A stretch of 64,000 nucleotides of DNA, taken from contig JAFISE010000019.1 of the NCBI GenBank assembly GCA_022560025.1, positions 124,001 through 188,000 of the forward strand, in the 5' to 3' direction. This document shows, in pieces, positions 45,344 to 56,538 of this stretch. The translations under genes were made by a program, and so were the position numbers. The stretch is from Stagonosporopsis chrysanthemi. Lineage: Eukaryota; Ascomycota; Dothideomycetes; Pleosporales; Didymellaceae. Each line of letters starts with the position of its first letter. The stretch's first letter is position 1. Below the pieces are notes generated by a model that was not told where the DNA came from, made no database searches, and saw only the letters and a list, made by a program, of their open reading frames with translations.

Positions 45344-46656
45344 TTACCACTCGAGCTTGTCAGACTTAGAGGCCAAACTGCAAGAAAAGCTTTCATCTTC
45401 ATGTACTCCAATTGCTGAATCTGACAAAACCTGTCTGGCGGGCCATATTTCACGCCCCAGTTTCTTCTCTTGCTCGTAGTGCTGCCAGACAAGGTTACGG
45501 ACGGTCTGCTGGATGAACAGTGGCCCTTTTTCCATCCTCGTGTGCATCTCTCCACTGACATACACCCCAGCGTCATGATTCTTCTGTGTGTTGAGGCAAA
45601 GCCACTTATCTTCGTTCAAAATGCGTTTATACATGGAGTTGATGGCTTCAAACTCTGCATCCGAGGCGTCTTTGTGCCGATACACTTCGTACTCCATTGA
45701 GCAGTGATTGGGCGATGTGGGCACACATCTCATCATATAGAAGAAGAAAGGTCTAGTTTAGGTCAGCTAGCTTTGGTAGCACTTCTCATGGTCGGTGCGT
45801 CCACTTACGTGACAGTCATACACGCGTTTGGAAAATAGTACGTGCTGCGAACTCGTTGTCCCTCGTCCATAGCAATATTTTCCGCGTTGGTGAAGTGTTG
45901 AATGTGCCCTCCTTTTGTATTGACTGCGTAGAGCTTCAGATCTGTGATGCCAGCTACGTCCGGGTGAGCTGTCGGGCAGTGATAACATTCGTTGTAGTTG
46001 TCGGCAAGCGTCTTCCAGTTGTAATCACCACCCATTTCCCATGTGTGATCGAATCGGTAATCGTCAAAATTGAAGACATCCATGCGAGGCTGTGTGTCAA
46101 CACCCTCAAAGTCATCTTCCCATGCCAATTTACTTGTAGCGTCCATATTGACCCATACAAAGCCTTTGTGGTCGACGTGAACATTCACCCGTAAAAGTCC
46201 ATTTTGTGCCTTGTCGAAATTCTCCATTTCTTCGTACCCGGGTGCCTTTGCTAGATTGCCTTTCAGTCCGTAAGACCACCCATGATACTTGCAGGAAAGT
46301 ATCTTCGCTCGTCCTTGAGGTTCTGTGACAATCGGAAAAGCCCGATGCCGACAGACGTTGTGAAATCCATTGATAACGCCATCTCGATCTCGGCACAGAA
46401 AGAAGCGGAAGCCTGCTTCCTCGAATTGAATAAAATCTCCCGTAGTGGGAAATCTGTGCTTATGGGTGACCATAATCCATCTCTTAGAGAAGATGGCTCG
46501 TCTCTCAAGCTGATAGATGGCATCGGACCTGTACCACGATGACGGTAGGCTGTGCGATGTAAGGTTCGGCTGTCCTTCGTTTTGCGGGTCTTTGTAACCG
46601 AGGAACTTCCAAAGATACTGTCTCATGACGAGTGTCGAAGCGAGTTGAGGCTGCAA
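45344..46656 (-). CDS. Rieske non-heme iron oxygenase, choline-monooxygenase-like
   Basis: Two exons (46656-45809, 45752-45344) join in phase 2 to give 418 residues. The Rieske 2Fe-2S ligands are CRH (NVCRHRAFP) and CKYH (LSCKYHGWSYG). The catalytic domain has the mononuclear iron site in DNYNECYHCPTAHPD. Both metal centres look intact. Such alpha-subunit oxygenases hydroxylate or demethylate quaternary amines such as choline, glycine betaine, proline betaine or carnitine, using electrons from a reductase encoded elsewhere. Exon 2 begins TPFFFYMMRCVPTSP and ends in a complete family-like tail. The first ATG is at 46656; MRQYLWKFLGYKD at 46626 is also a good start. It is divergent from the Zn2Cys6 gene, with 307 bases between starts. 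Confidence 0.9.
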
Positions 46657-46743
46657 ACTAAAGACTTAGTAGCTCATCCGTAGCATGTTGCTTTATCGTC
46701 TACATGGTGGGTCAACAGCCGCTCACGTGATTGATGGCTCCGA

Positions 46744-46758
46744 TCACATGACCGGAGA
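46744..46758 (+). promoter_or_regulatory. CACRTGACCGGAGA element, copy 1
   Basis: TCACATGACCGGAGA. It matches the reverse complement of 54601-54615 at 13 of 14 core positions; the one difference is A/G inside CAC(A/G)TG. It lies between the Rieske and Zn2Cys6 genes. Confidence 0.6.
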
Positions 46759-46878
46759 CTGGCCCGCTCATCTAGCCAGTCAGCATTCCGAGATAAGCTC
46801 TGGTTTAGGGACTAGTTTGAGAATTCATTCCTTCTTCCTATCTCCAGATTGCGCGGGGACGGACGGGGATGCGAAATA

Positions 46879-46889
46879 TCACATGACCG
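46879..46889 (+). promoter_or_regulatory. CACRTGACCGGAGA element, partial copy
   Basis: TCACATGACCG repeats the first 11 bases of copy 1 and then diverges. It lies 75 bases upstream of the regulator's start codon. Confidence 0.45.
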
Positions 46890-46963
46890 CTAACCGGGCC
46901 GCGTGCCTTTCGACAGACTCGAGATTACGCAACTGATCAAGAATCCAACCGTACATCCTCTAG

Positions 46964-49500
46964 ATGGCAGAGCATAACCAAAGCGGCCAAACTTACCCGT
47001 ATACTACGAATAAGCGTGCACGACAAGCTTGCGAGAACTGCCGGTCCGTGCGCACCAGAACTTAGTTTCTTCAGACCGCGTGATAACTGACATATGGGCA
47101 GTCGCAAGAAGTCTAAATGCACTGGCGAGAAACCTGATTGTTCTTGTTGTGTGCGATTACGACAAAGATGTATCTATGTCAGTCAGTATCAAACCCGCGA
47201 AAGGCCTACAGTGCCTCAGAATCACGCAAGCGATGTTTCTCAAATGGGTCGCACGAATGATGTAATGCATGCCATCAGTGTATACCCAAAATACTCATTC
47301 ATTTTCAGACCGAGCGTCTCAACGCGATTGAAAATATGCTAAACAGGCTCGCTGCGGTGATCGAGTACGCTCTCTATCGAGAAATATTCAGCCAGCAGCA
47401 CTGACAATTCTTAGCGTTCAAAGTGCTGCGTCGACCGAGCGTCCCACCTCCCAAGGCCAGAATGAGGAACCCCAAGCAGCAAGAATCTCACAAGAACCTG
47501 GAATCGACCTTTCACCAATTCAGCTTCCTACTACGACACGTGCTCTTTACGTGAGGTACGGACAGTTGCTGATTATAATGATCATCACCCGCTGATTGTC
47601 TTTAGCGTGCAGGATGCGCAACTACCAGAAACAGTCATAGCGGAGGGTATCGCGCTTTACTTCTCGAACTTCTGCGAACAGCCGTGCCCTATCTTAGCCT
47701 ACTCCGACTCTATTCAATCCGGAGAAGACGATCCCATACCCCCGATGGTCCTATACGCAATGCTAGCTCTCAGCTTACGCTCATCCCGACATCCGTTCTT
47801 CAAGGACAGACACGAAAAGATGAACTGTATAGCTAAGTTGACTAAACTCTCGTGGGACCTCATTGCCATGGCATATTGCAATTTCGAAATCGATGATGTC
47901 TACTTCCAGGCGATTTGTCTACAAGCTCAGGTAGATGCAGGAGGTGAGTTGATTCAGCCAAGTATTTGATGAGACCAATTGACGAGTGCAGACGGAAGGA
48001 TAGAGAGAGCGCGGGCCCAAGTTTCTATCGGATTGCGAGTCGCCCAAGCCCGTGACATGTTGGGTCTCGGCTCGCTTGAGGGCCTGCAGTCCGTTGACCG
48101 AGCTCGCAGGCAGGAGATCGTTTGGTCTCTTTTTATGCTGGACAGAATGCTTCTCGGGGGAAATACGAAGAATCCGTCGATTCCGACTGCACTCTTCGAA
48201 CTCCCTGTTATCCAGAGTGGTCCTTTTCATCCAGATGTTCCGGCTCAACCCCCCGAGGCTGATATCTCGTTAGAGTCTGTAGATTCAGGTGCGCCACTAC
48301 CACCCCAGACTGTTGCTTGTCTGCAGATACAAACGATTCGAATATGGGAGTGTATCATCGACTACATTGCCCAGCCTCCCTCGAGCACTGAAGTTCCTCT
48401 TTGGAGGCACGACTCCCCCAGGGCGGCGATATTAACCAAACTCTTGGACATCGAAACAAGTCAGTCTATTTCCCTTCCGTTGTTATAGGTACTTAACTGT
48501 AACATAGGGTGTGAGACTGCTGGTCATACTCTATCGTGTGTCGGACCACCTTCTCGCGTGCTGGAAGAACCGCGGTTGAGAAGCTACTTCATGATATGGT
48601 TGCGATTTCAAATGAGTCTGTCAGCAATAAATTGCATCTTGTGAGTACAACTTGAATTGTCTGTGTTGACATACTGAACACCTACAAAGAAACCACCCTT
48701 TCATTATTCACGTCAAAGCTGCACGACTTAAGCATACAATCCCAATCACATTCTTGCAAAAGTCTTATGAGCTCTCTTTGATCCATGCGAATTGGGTATA
48801 TAGGCTACTCAATCACATGGACGAAGCCAGGCTGATGATTCATGATCCCTTCGTCGGTCACCTCGTCGCAATTGCAGCTTCGATCCATTTAGAACACACA
48901 AGAAGCCAGTATATCACGGTAGCTGCATCTGCAAGAGAGAAATTTGAAAAATGTTTCGGCTTTGTGAAGAAGCTCTCAAAGGAATGGCCGCGTTTACGGG
49001 CTTTTGTAAGTATGAGATTGTCTTGTCTCATGTACGCGCTAGCTGATATCAGATAGACTTCTCTCTTAGAGCAATTAAAGGCACGGATCCCTTATCGTCC
49101 GAACCTAAATTACGTAGAAGAGGAGTACGATGGTGCAGCTCCGCCAAACACGAACAATCAAGTACACCTGGCGGAGGAAGACTTCGTATTGATGTGGAAG
49201 CTCTTTGAATATGCTTCAACATCCACCAAGTCAAACTCGGGGTACGTAGCCTACAATGAAGGGCCTGGTTTTGACGGGCAAAGCGTGCTGCCCAGTTATA
49301 ACGAGCCATCAAGATTCGCCGATGGCCAAGAGCGCTCCCCTCCAAGTCCGAACTCATCTGCTGATATGCAGCCGACAAGTTCCAGACGGGGTAATATCGC
49401 AGCTCAGTCCTACGGCGATACGCCCCTCTCTGGTAGATTCACGTTCAATTACTTCCACATAGACAATGAGTCCGAACATCTGGATATGCTACAAGCCTAG
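46964..49500 (+). CDS. Zn2Cys6 fungal-specific transcription factor
   Basis: Nine exons (46964-47043, 47102-47261, 47309-47364, 47415-47555, 47606-47943, 47992-48459, 48508-48640, 48690-49005, 49057-49500) keep one frame for 711 residues. The zinc cluster forms across intron 1: ACENCRRKKSKCTGEKPDCS followed by CCVRLRQRC, giving all six cysteines with normal spacing. A short linker and a dimerising helix (TERLNAIENMLNRL) follow. The middle-homology domain spans about 160-560. It includes ALYFSNFCEQPCPILAYSD, RRQEIVWSLFMLDRM and CILNHPFIIHVK, typical of fungal-specific factors. The C-terminus is Ser/Pro-rich. It sits inside the catabolic cluster and is probably its pathway regulator. The acceptor of exon 7 is the least certain. 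Confidence 0.88.
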
Positions 49501-49580
49501 GGTAAAAGTTGGAGGGTATGCGGTTGAATTCATATTCTAATTACTCGTATCGAACATCTTTCAGCGATTTTGTGGCAGAC

Positions 49581-50336
49581 TTATATCCTTACGATAACTC
49601 TGGCTTGTTTAGACTTCCAAATCTGACACAAAGGACCGTTGGCGCCAAATACCGGGTCGGAGTCGGGTATTGGCACGTTACCAATTTCCTCGGATAATGC
49701 GACCATAGATTCATTGCCTTCGCAGTGGTTGTTTCGCCAGCGTGGAGCCGTCTGTTTGGCATCAATTCTCAAAGCACCCAATACAAGAATTGCTCACTAA
49801 CTGACCTTGGGATATACACCAATGTATCTGAAGTCATCTCTAGATCTGAGCGATCGGTGTGAAACACCTGCTGGTATTACGATCACATCTCCCACAGAGA
49901 TATTGACCTCGACGCCATCGGTGCCCCCATCGTCTTTTGCCCGTCCAAGAGCTAGAAGCGAATTCCCTCGAACAATGGCTGCACACATTAGAGGCCAAGG
50001 CTTGGGTTTGACATTGCCGATATTCGTACCGTAGCATTCATGTGTATTAGGATGGAAATGAGGAATTTTGATCTCTCCCCACTCGCCCTGACAATTGGTG
50101 AGCGTATTTTCAAGTGTAACATTCTCAGGACTAAAGCTCACTCTTTTCTCCCAGCCGTTTCGTTCACACAAATGTCTTGCCAGTTCAGCATTCACCGGGA
50201 CCGGCAGGGCGTCTCGATAGATTAGGACTGGCAAGATACTGTTCGGGACATGTGTAGAGCTAGCCAGAGTGTACTGCTCAGGCCACGTGACGACCATGAT
50301 ATCTACTTTGTCCTTGATGAGGTGCTGCGACGGCAT
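49581..50336 (-). CDS. Cupin-fold protein
   Basis: Two exons (50336-49806, 49751-49581) join in phase 0 to give 233 residues. The cupin metal-site motif is IKIPHFHPNTHECYG, with two His and a Glu. A second conserved box is VNISVGDVIVIPAGVSHRSL. Exon 2 (TAPRWRNNHCEGNES...DPVFGANGPLCQIW) completes the usual C-terminus of this small fungal cupin family; without it the protein would stop at VYPKVS. Activity is unknown. Such single cupins are often isomerases, lyases or dioxygenases of small molecules. The second in-frame ATG (MVVTWPEQYTL) also fits the family start. It is divergent from the FAD oxidase gene (266 bases) and convergent with the regulator (80 bases). Confidence 0.85.
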
Positions 50337-50602
50337 TCGAGTCTGACCGTTTAGGAGCAGGAAGTAGAGAACTGCGTGGCGTGATATCTAGCGCCGGTAG
50401 GTATACCGCGTCGGCTCCGTGTGACTTCCGCTTCCGTTCCCGCCTCAGCCCATGTTCTGGTAGCGCCTCGGCGTCCCACCTTCAAGACATGCATCTGGTA
50501 TCCGATATTGCTAAAGGGCATCTCGTTCCGAATCCCGTTCGTGATAAATCGATTGTGTTCACCCGCAGGGCTACTGACTGCTCAGACAAGCCGCTAAACA
50601 CA

Positions 50603-51994
50603 ATGCATACAGACGGTTGCATTATCATCGTGGGCGCAGGTGTGTTTGGTTTGTCGACAGCACTGGAGTTGACCCGAAAAGGATACAAGAATGTGACAGT
50701 TATGGACAGACATATACCTCCAGTGCGTGATCTTGTCCGGACAAGGTCAGATTGTAGCTTATCGAGATACAGGTACCGGATGGCTCCAGTGTTGACATTT
50801 CACGCGTGATACGTTTCGACTATCGTGATCCAGTATACGCCCAGCTCGCCAAAGAAGCATTCGATATCTGGCATGCCCACCCGAAGTTCCACGGAGTCTT
50901 TCACCATGGCCCAAATGCTTTCATTGCAAGCAAAGCATACGGGCGGACGCACCTCAAGAAATGCACAGATGTCCTCGACAGTCTCGACCATCCCTGGGAG
51001 CCAATGCTAAATCAGGAAGCTATCAAAGCGAAATTCCCAATCTTGTATGGTGAAGCAGTCTACTCGAATCTCTCCGGATACACCAATCGAAGCTCAGGTT
51101 GGGTCGACGCCCAGAAAGCGATTACTGGTCTCCGTAACGAGTGCATTGAGGGTGGTGTGTCATTCGTGTGCGGTTCGAGAGGCAACGTGTCTGCTTTCAA
51201 ACATGACGAGACAACTGGGAAGATTGTGGCTGCAAGGACAGAGAGTGGTCATGACATACAAGCAGATTACTTCATTCTCTCTGCTGGAGCATGGTCAACT
51301 ATGCTAGCCTCGATGTATAACTCGACGATATCCACCGCGCAAGTCCTCGCCTGGATCAACCTATCAGACGCAGAGATGACTACCTATAAAGACCTGCCCC
51401 TGTATATTGACTACGACTCCGGATGGTTCTGCTTCCCACCCCATCCCGAGTCCCGAGTGCTGAAAGTCGCCGTACATGGTTGGGGCTACACTCGAAAGAC
51501 CAACCGCAACGGCTCTTCCTTTCCGCCTACAGCCATTCGGAGCAAGCGCACCAACTTTGCACCTGCGGACGGTATCTCGCGACTTCGCCTAGGCTTAAAA
51601 ACCATTCTTCCATCGCTCGCAGACCGCGCCTTTGATCGCGTTGCGGTGTGCTGGTACAATGACACACCCTCTGGCGATTTTATCATTGACTGGCACCCAG
51701 ACCACTCTAATCTCTTTCTTGCTACTGCCGGAAGTGGCCAGTAAGTGAAGATCCTTCGCAAGTATCATAAAGTAATCAGCACTGACTCCAACCTCCGACA
51801 GCGCATTCAAGTTCCTCCCTGTCCTAGGAAAATACGTAGTGCAAGGATTTGAACGTACGCTACCAGCAGACTTAGAGAAGAAGTGGCGATTTAGAATGGA
51901 GTATAAGGATCAGCAGAACGCTTTTCATGGTGATGGGAGCCGTGGAGGGCCGGCGCGACGCGAGTTCACCCCACAAGAGAAAGCGCTATTGTGA
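50603..51994 (+). CDS. FAD-dependent amine oxidase, sarcosine/fructosyl-amino-acid oxidase type
   Basis: Three exons (50603-50722, 50767-51740, 51802-51994) give 428 residues. The FAD-binding site is CIIIVGAGVFGLSTALEL at the N-terminus. Exon 2 opens with IQVPDGSSVDISRVIRFDY, a stretch typical of fructosyl-amino-acid and sarcosine oxidases. The cysteine in AVCWYNDTPSGDF is where these enzymes bind FAD covalently. The GSGHAFKFLPVLGKYV box near the end is complete after the second splice. Members oxidise the C-N bond of secondary amines (sarcosine, N-methyl or glycated amino acids) and release hydrogen peroxide. There is no SKL-type peroxisomal tail; it ends KALL. Next to a Rieske oxygenase, a role in removing the last N-alkyl group is likely. 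Confidence 0.88.
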
Positions 51995-52354
51995 TACATG
52001 ATTGGAGTCATGTTCTAGACCTGGGATAAATAGTACGCAGATTAACAGTGAAACTGTATCTGCCATTACAAGTCTTGTTCTGTATGTTCTGTGTTGCGTT
52101 GACGGATCGCGTAGATGCGCTGGTCAAGAACTCGTGACATAAAGTCTCTTCATTGTGTTTGATAGAGTTTCGCGATTTGAGGGCCACCAACTGGTTTCAG
52201 CCACACTTTGCCCCAACATGACACTATCTGGGAAACTTGGCAATTGACGTTTGTTTTCGGGTACGGTGGTTCAACCATAATCGATGACATCCGATTCTTC
52301 GTCGTTTGCGTCGTCCCCAAGCTTGTTGATCTACCTCAGACTGACTCCATCGCT
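51995..52354. other. Convergent intergenic spacer
   Basis: 360 bases between the ends of the amine oxidase and flavin monooxygenase genes. Only 3' UTRs are expected. The 262-codon plus-strand frame that begins here is antisense to the monooxygenase. Confidence 0.5.
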
Positions 52355-54362
52355 TTACCTATCACTCGATACACCTACGGGAATAGTCTGAAGACTCTCG
52401 ACAGGTTCTGTTTTAGTCGTAAGATCCCCAGTCAAGAATGGTCCATGCTCCAAGTAATGGCTATAGTCGCCACTCTTCTTCTCCACAAGAGACTCTCCTC
52501 TACCCCATATCTTAAACCGTTGGCCAAGATAAGTCCATCTCCAGTCTTCCCAGCGGTCTTGGTTGAGTACTTCACGATAATGGAGGCTACTTCCTGGCCA
52601 GACGGCTGTTATCCGTCCATTCTGCCCCCGCTTGTCTATCGTGTGTGTCAGTACAATACATTACATCTAATTCAGGAAACCAGTCGATGTGGGACCATTA
52701 TGGGAGGAATTATAGACTTACACCAACTTGTACAGTTCCCAGTCCAGACAGTATCTTTCATAAATTCGTCAACTTGCAGGTTGAAATCGTTCTGTGCCCC
52801 ATTGTCCGGCACAAAAGTCGCGACGCCAAAACTCTCCACGCGCTTCAAGAGGCGGACAATAAAATCAGCAGTGGCTTCAAGGCTCCCTGAATCATTGTTA
52901 ATACATGATGTGTCACTGAACTGTGGGAAGACTTTAAGTATACCAAACAGACTGCCATTGGCGACTGGACAGTTGGGACCAAGCATGGACAAGTAGTTCG
53001 GAAAGCCGGCACATCCGAGACCCATGTAAGACGCCGGATTATCTCTCCATAGATCCCCAAGGTCCACGCCATCCTGCCCTATCAGCGGAAATCGGGGACG
53101 AAACGACGTGTTGAACCCCGTAGCGGCGATGATAACATCAGAAGTCTCGATACCATCTGCCGTCTCCAGACCGTCTGGTGTGCACGAATCGATGGGGCTG
53201 AATACACATTTGACATTCGGCTCTTGAAGCGCACGCAGAAATGGTTCGCCAGGGCTGATCCTGCGGCAACCCAGCTCGTAGGAAGGGACAAGCTTCTTAC
53301 GCAGCTTGGGGTCTGTAATGCGACTTTCCATCCATGAAGAAATCTCCTGACGCTCGTGCATCTGCATTTCTGAGTTACTATGAAAAACAGGGAAGCCTTT
53401 ATTGTAGTAGCTTTCAAGCTTCTTGCAGCGCTGCAGATATTCGTCCGCATTGTTCTTGGAATTGTCTTCGAAATCCTCGAAGCTGTCAGGTAGCTTTTTA
53501 ATCCAGGATGGGGTCCGAATGTAGACTGAGAGAGATTGTACCAGTGGTTGAATCTGTGGTATCACTTGTATAGCGCTTGCTCCTGCCCCTATGATGCTTA
53601 CCTTCTTCGATGCCAGACTGATAGAATGGTCCCAGTCTGCTGTGTGCATAAGATGTCCTTTGTAGCTCTCAAGTCCAGGTATGTCAGGATATTGGTAGTG
53701 ATTCAGTAGTCCTGCGGCATTGATCAAGACATCAGCTCTTCTTCCCGCCCGTAAAACACCGCGGTGTTCAGTGTCTATCAACCACCTGCTGTCACGTTCA
53801 TCCCAAACACATCTTTTTACTGACGTCTCGAGCTCGATGTGGCTCTTCAAATCAAAGTGATGAACTACCTGCGATAGGTAGTTTTGGATCTCGTCGGATG
53901 GTGCAAATCTGCTTGGAAAAGCGGTAGTCAGTTGGGATCCGAATCTTTTTTGAAGATCGAGAGACTGAGCACTGACAATTTTGACCAAGCCGTGGTTGGG
54001 GCAAAAGAGTACTGGTAAATATCGCTGGGCACATCACACGCGCAACCTGGCAACTTCAGTCATCTCCTTGTACGACGTCAATCTCTTCCATACCCGGGTA
54101 TGTATTCTCGAGCCACGTGCCTCCAACGTCGCGGTTCTTCTCCACAACCTTGAATGTGTAACTCTGAGGTAGGTACTTGCTAAAATGATGTGCTAGGGAG
54201 AAGGACAAGATTAGGTTCTCTCCCCCACCCTTATGACAGAGACTGTGACACACCTAGAAGGATGCCAGAAACACTGCAGCGATCAGCAACGCAACGATGA
54301 TATTTCTGATAGGCTTGGACTAACCCAGCTCCAATAATAATGATGTGGCGCTTTTCTTCCAT
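52355..54362 (-). CDS. Class-B flavin monooxygenase, Baeyer-Villiger type
   Basis: Six exons (54362-54325, 54273-54254, 54192-54094, 54046-53977, 53908-52722, 52635-52355) keep one frame for 564 residues. The first Rossmann motif (IIIIGAGVSGILLAHHFSKY) is assembled from three exons, one only 20 bases long. KVVEKNRDVGGTWLENTYPG and CACDVPSDIYQYSF follow. The Baeyer-Villiger fingerprint is YKGHLMHTADWD, and the second nucleotide site is VSIIGAGASAIQV. The last exon supplies the C-terminus NGRITAVWPGSSLHYRE and WRWTYLGQRFKIWG. A model that stops at the first in-frame stop after exon 5 would lack it. These enzymes use NADPH and O2 to oxygenate ketones or heteroatoms. Here it could act on the carbonyl or amine of the cluster's substrate. 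Confidence 0.88.
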
Positions 54363-54833
54363 GATACTAGGGGAGATTTCCGATCTGTTGTGGTGTTCTC
54401 TATGATTTTTAAGATTTCCGCAGGGCTGCAGCTGAGCTCGACTCCTGACAAAATGTGCTGTCCTATGGTTCAATCGTCGGATAAACGGAACGTTTTCTTC
54501 ACAGCTACCTTCTGGGTTGTTTAACGCACGGAGATCTGCATCAGGCGGGCCGTGTCTGTTTCCCAAAACGCTTATCTGCTATGCGGGCCGGCATCCGTGA
54601 TCTCCGGTCACGTGCTTCACCCACCAGAACGTTGCTCACTGGAGTCGCCTCTCATTACGTTGATCGTCATCGATAAGCGTGAGCTGAATTTGGACTGGTC
54701 AAGCTATGGGGAGTACAATTAAGCTGAAGCAACTGTGATAGCTGGCTGGGCCATGGCTTAAATAAGATGCGAATTCCCGAGATCGTCTCAGCGCATTTGG
54801 ATTGTCGTTACTTGCAGAAACTCAAGGACTATC
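54363..54833. promoter_or_regulatory. Divergent promoter, monooxygenase / MFS carrier
   Basis: A 471-base region between two divergent starts. It carries TCTCCGGTCACGTGC at 54601-54615, the second full copy of the CACRTGACCGGAGA element on the other strand, and a TTAAATAAG TATA-like run near 54758 before the MFS gene. Confidence 0.55.
54601..54615 (-). promoter_or_regulatory. CACRTGACCGGAGA element, copy 2
   Basis: Read on the minus strand, GCACGTGACCGGAGA. It contains a CACGTG E-box fused to ACCGGAGA, the same compound element as at 46744-46758. It lies roughly midway between the monooxygenase and MFS starts. Confidence 0.6.
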
Positions 54834-56538
54834 ATGATAGAAAACGAAGCGAGCCTCTCCAATTTTGGTCCGTTGACCAAGGAGACCACAGGCGGAGCAG
54901 TAAGCGTTTCCCCTGGGGAGGTCCTTGAGACGACGGACCAGTTCGATGACAAGTACGAGACTACGAAAAAGGAACTTTGGGCGTATTACAGGTACTCAGA
55001 CTTCATTCTTAGCCACAAGATTTCCATCGAGTAGTTTCCGACTTTTCCTGACAAAACAATGCAGCTACTACATTGGCGATAACGGGCTCACCCTGTTCAA
55101 CTTCGGCCCCACCGCGTTCCAGAACCTCGTATACGCAGCCTCCGGAGAGACAGAAACGCTCCACTTCTTAGGTAGAACTCGTACAGTCAACAGTATTGTC
55201 TTGCTGTGTAATGGCATTAGTTTTGCCATCCAGATCCTTATTTTTCTCTTGCTTGGTTCTTTTGCGGATTTCGGGGTATGGAGACCTAACATCTTGATCG
55301 GCCTCTCTATCGTTGCCTTTGGCATTGGATTTGGCTGGCTGGGTGTTCATACCCAAGATAAATGGCAGATCGCCGCGGGCTTGTAAGTGAGAATCGAGTG
55401 GCAAGCAAAGTTAGCCTTTACTGACTCTCCCAGATATATCGTCGGACTAATCGCGTATCAGACGACAATTACTTTCTGGAGCGCCGCATTCCCTGGCCTG
55501 GCAAGAAACACCACAGACGTACGCACAAAAGCTAGGCAACTCGCTGACAACCACATAACACCGGACGAGTACGAGTTCGCGGAAATGATGAAGAGAAATG
55601 AGATCTCGAACACCGCCTTCTATGTCCAATCTATTGCCGAAGTATTTATTCTAGCCATAATTGTTGGTATCATGTTCAGTCTTCACGTCAATGAGAGTGC
55701 AGAAAAAAACAATTGGGGTCTCTCAGTTCTCATAGCCTTCGCGACTGGGGTCTGGATGCTATTCGCCCTTCCTTGGTTCATATACGAGAAAAGAAGACCA
55801 GGCCAAGATCCCGGAACTAGCATTGTATTAGCTGGCATCAAACAGCTAGGCTATGCCTTTGCCCAAATTTACCAACTACGCCAAAGTTTAGCTTACCTGA
55901 TTGGGTACTTCCTCCTTGGAGACAGCCTCAATACCACGGTCACTGTTATTGGAACACTTCAAAACGCGATCGTCGCGTTTAACACTCTTCAATTGACATA
56001 CCTCCTTATTGTCGGCATTGCTGCACAGGCAATTGGAATCGGCACCTTCTGGAGCATTCAGAAGCGCTATAGGCTCTCAACCAAGACTATGTTTATGGCT
56101 ATTGCTATCAGCATCGTCTTACTTGACGCATGGGGTCTGATAGGTGTTTGGTCACAAACGTTTGGATTTCACAATAGATGGGAAGTCTGGGCTTACCAAG
56201 TATTCTATGGACTTCTGGTGTGTCCATGGTACAGCTATTCCCAGACGATGATAAGTGAGGTCACCCCTCCAGGCAAAGAGTTCCTGTTTTTCAGTCTTTT
56301 CTCTATCATCGGCAAAACAAGCGCGTTCATTGGCCCACTTGTTAGCAGCGCCATTATTGATAAGACAGGTAACAACAGCAGTCCGTTCTACTTCTTGTTC
56401 TCGCTTAGTGTGGCAAGTTGTGTATGGTTGTACTTCTTTGTAGATGTGGGAAAGAGCAAGAGAGAACAGCAGATCTTCTTGGAGAGAGAGAAAAGTCTGA
56501 GGTCATCACATGAGATGGATGGACGCGTGATAGTGTAG
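54834..56538 (+). CDS. Atg22-like MFS transporter
   Basis: Three exons (54834-54991, 55065-55382, 55434-56538) give 526 residues. An acidic N-terminal tail precedes the first helix. At least ten hydrophobic segments follow, including IVLLCNGISFAIQILIFLLL, ILIGLSIVAFGIGFGWLGV and VFILAIIVGIMF. The early box YYIGDNGLTLFNFGPTAFQN and the late box MISEVTPPGKEFLFFSLFSI resemble Atg22-type major facilitators. Yeast Atg22 exports amino acids from the vacuole. Plasma-membrane or vacuolar transport of the cluster's amino-acid-like substrate is my inference. The gene is divergent from the monooxygenase, shares its promoter region and is the last member of the cluster. Confidence 0.87.

Larger units (their letters stand above)
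46657..46963. promoter_or_regulatory. Divergent promoter, Rieske oxygenase / regulator
   Basis: A 307-base region between two divergent starts. It holds one full CACATGACCGGAGA element (46745-46758), a partial copy TCACATGACCG (46879-46889) and a CACGTG E-box near 46725. The CGG triplets suit a Zn2Cys6 factor, and the adjacent gene encodes one. Confidence 0.6.

Noticed and set aside
45805..45843. Possible frame break in the Rieske gene after NACMTVT
   Set aside because: The stop is intronic: a GTAAGT donor and a CTAG acceptor 55 bases on restore the family sequence TPFFFYMMRC, so the gene is intact.
52208..52996. 262-codon plus-strand frame
   Set aside because: It covers the antisense of the last two exons of the flavin monooxygenase, which reads as a recognisable C-terminus on the minus strand.
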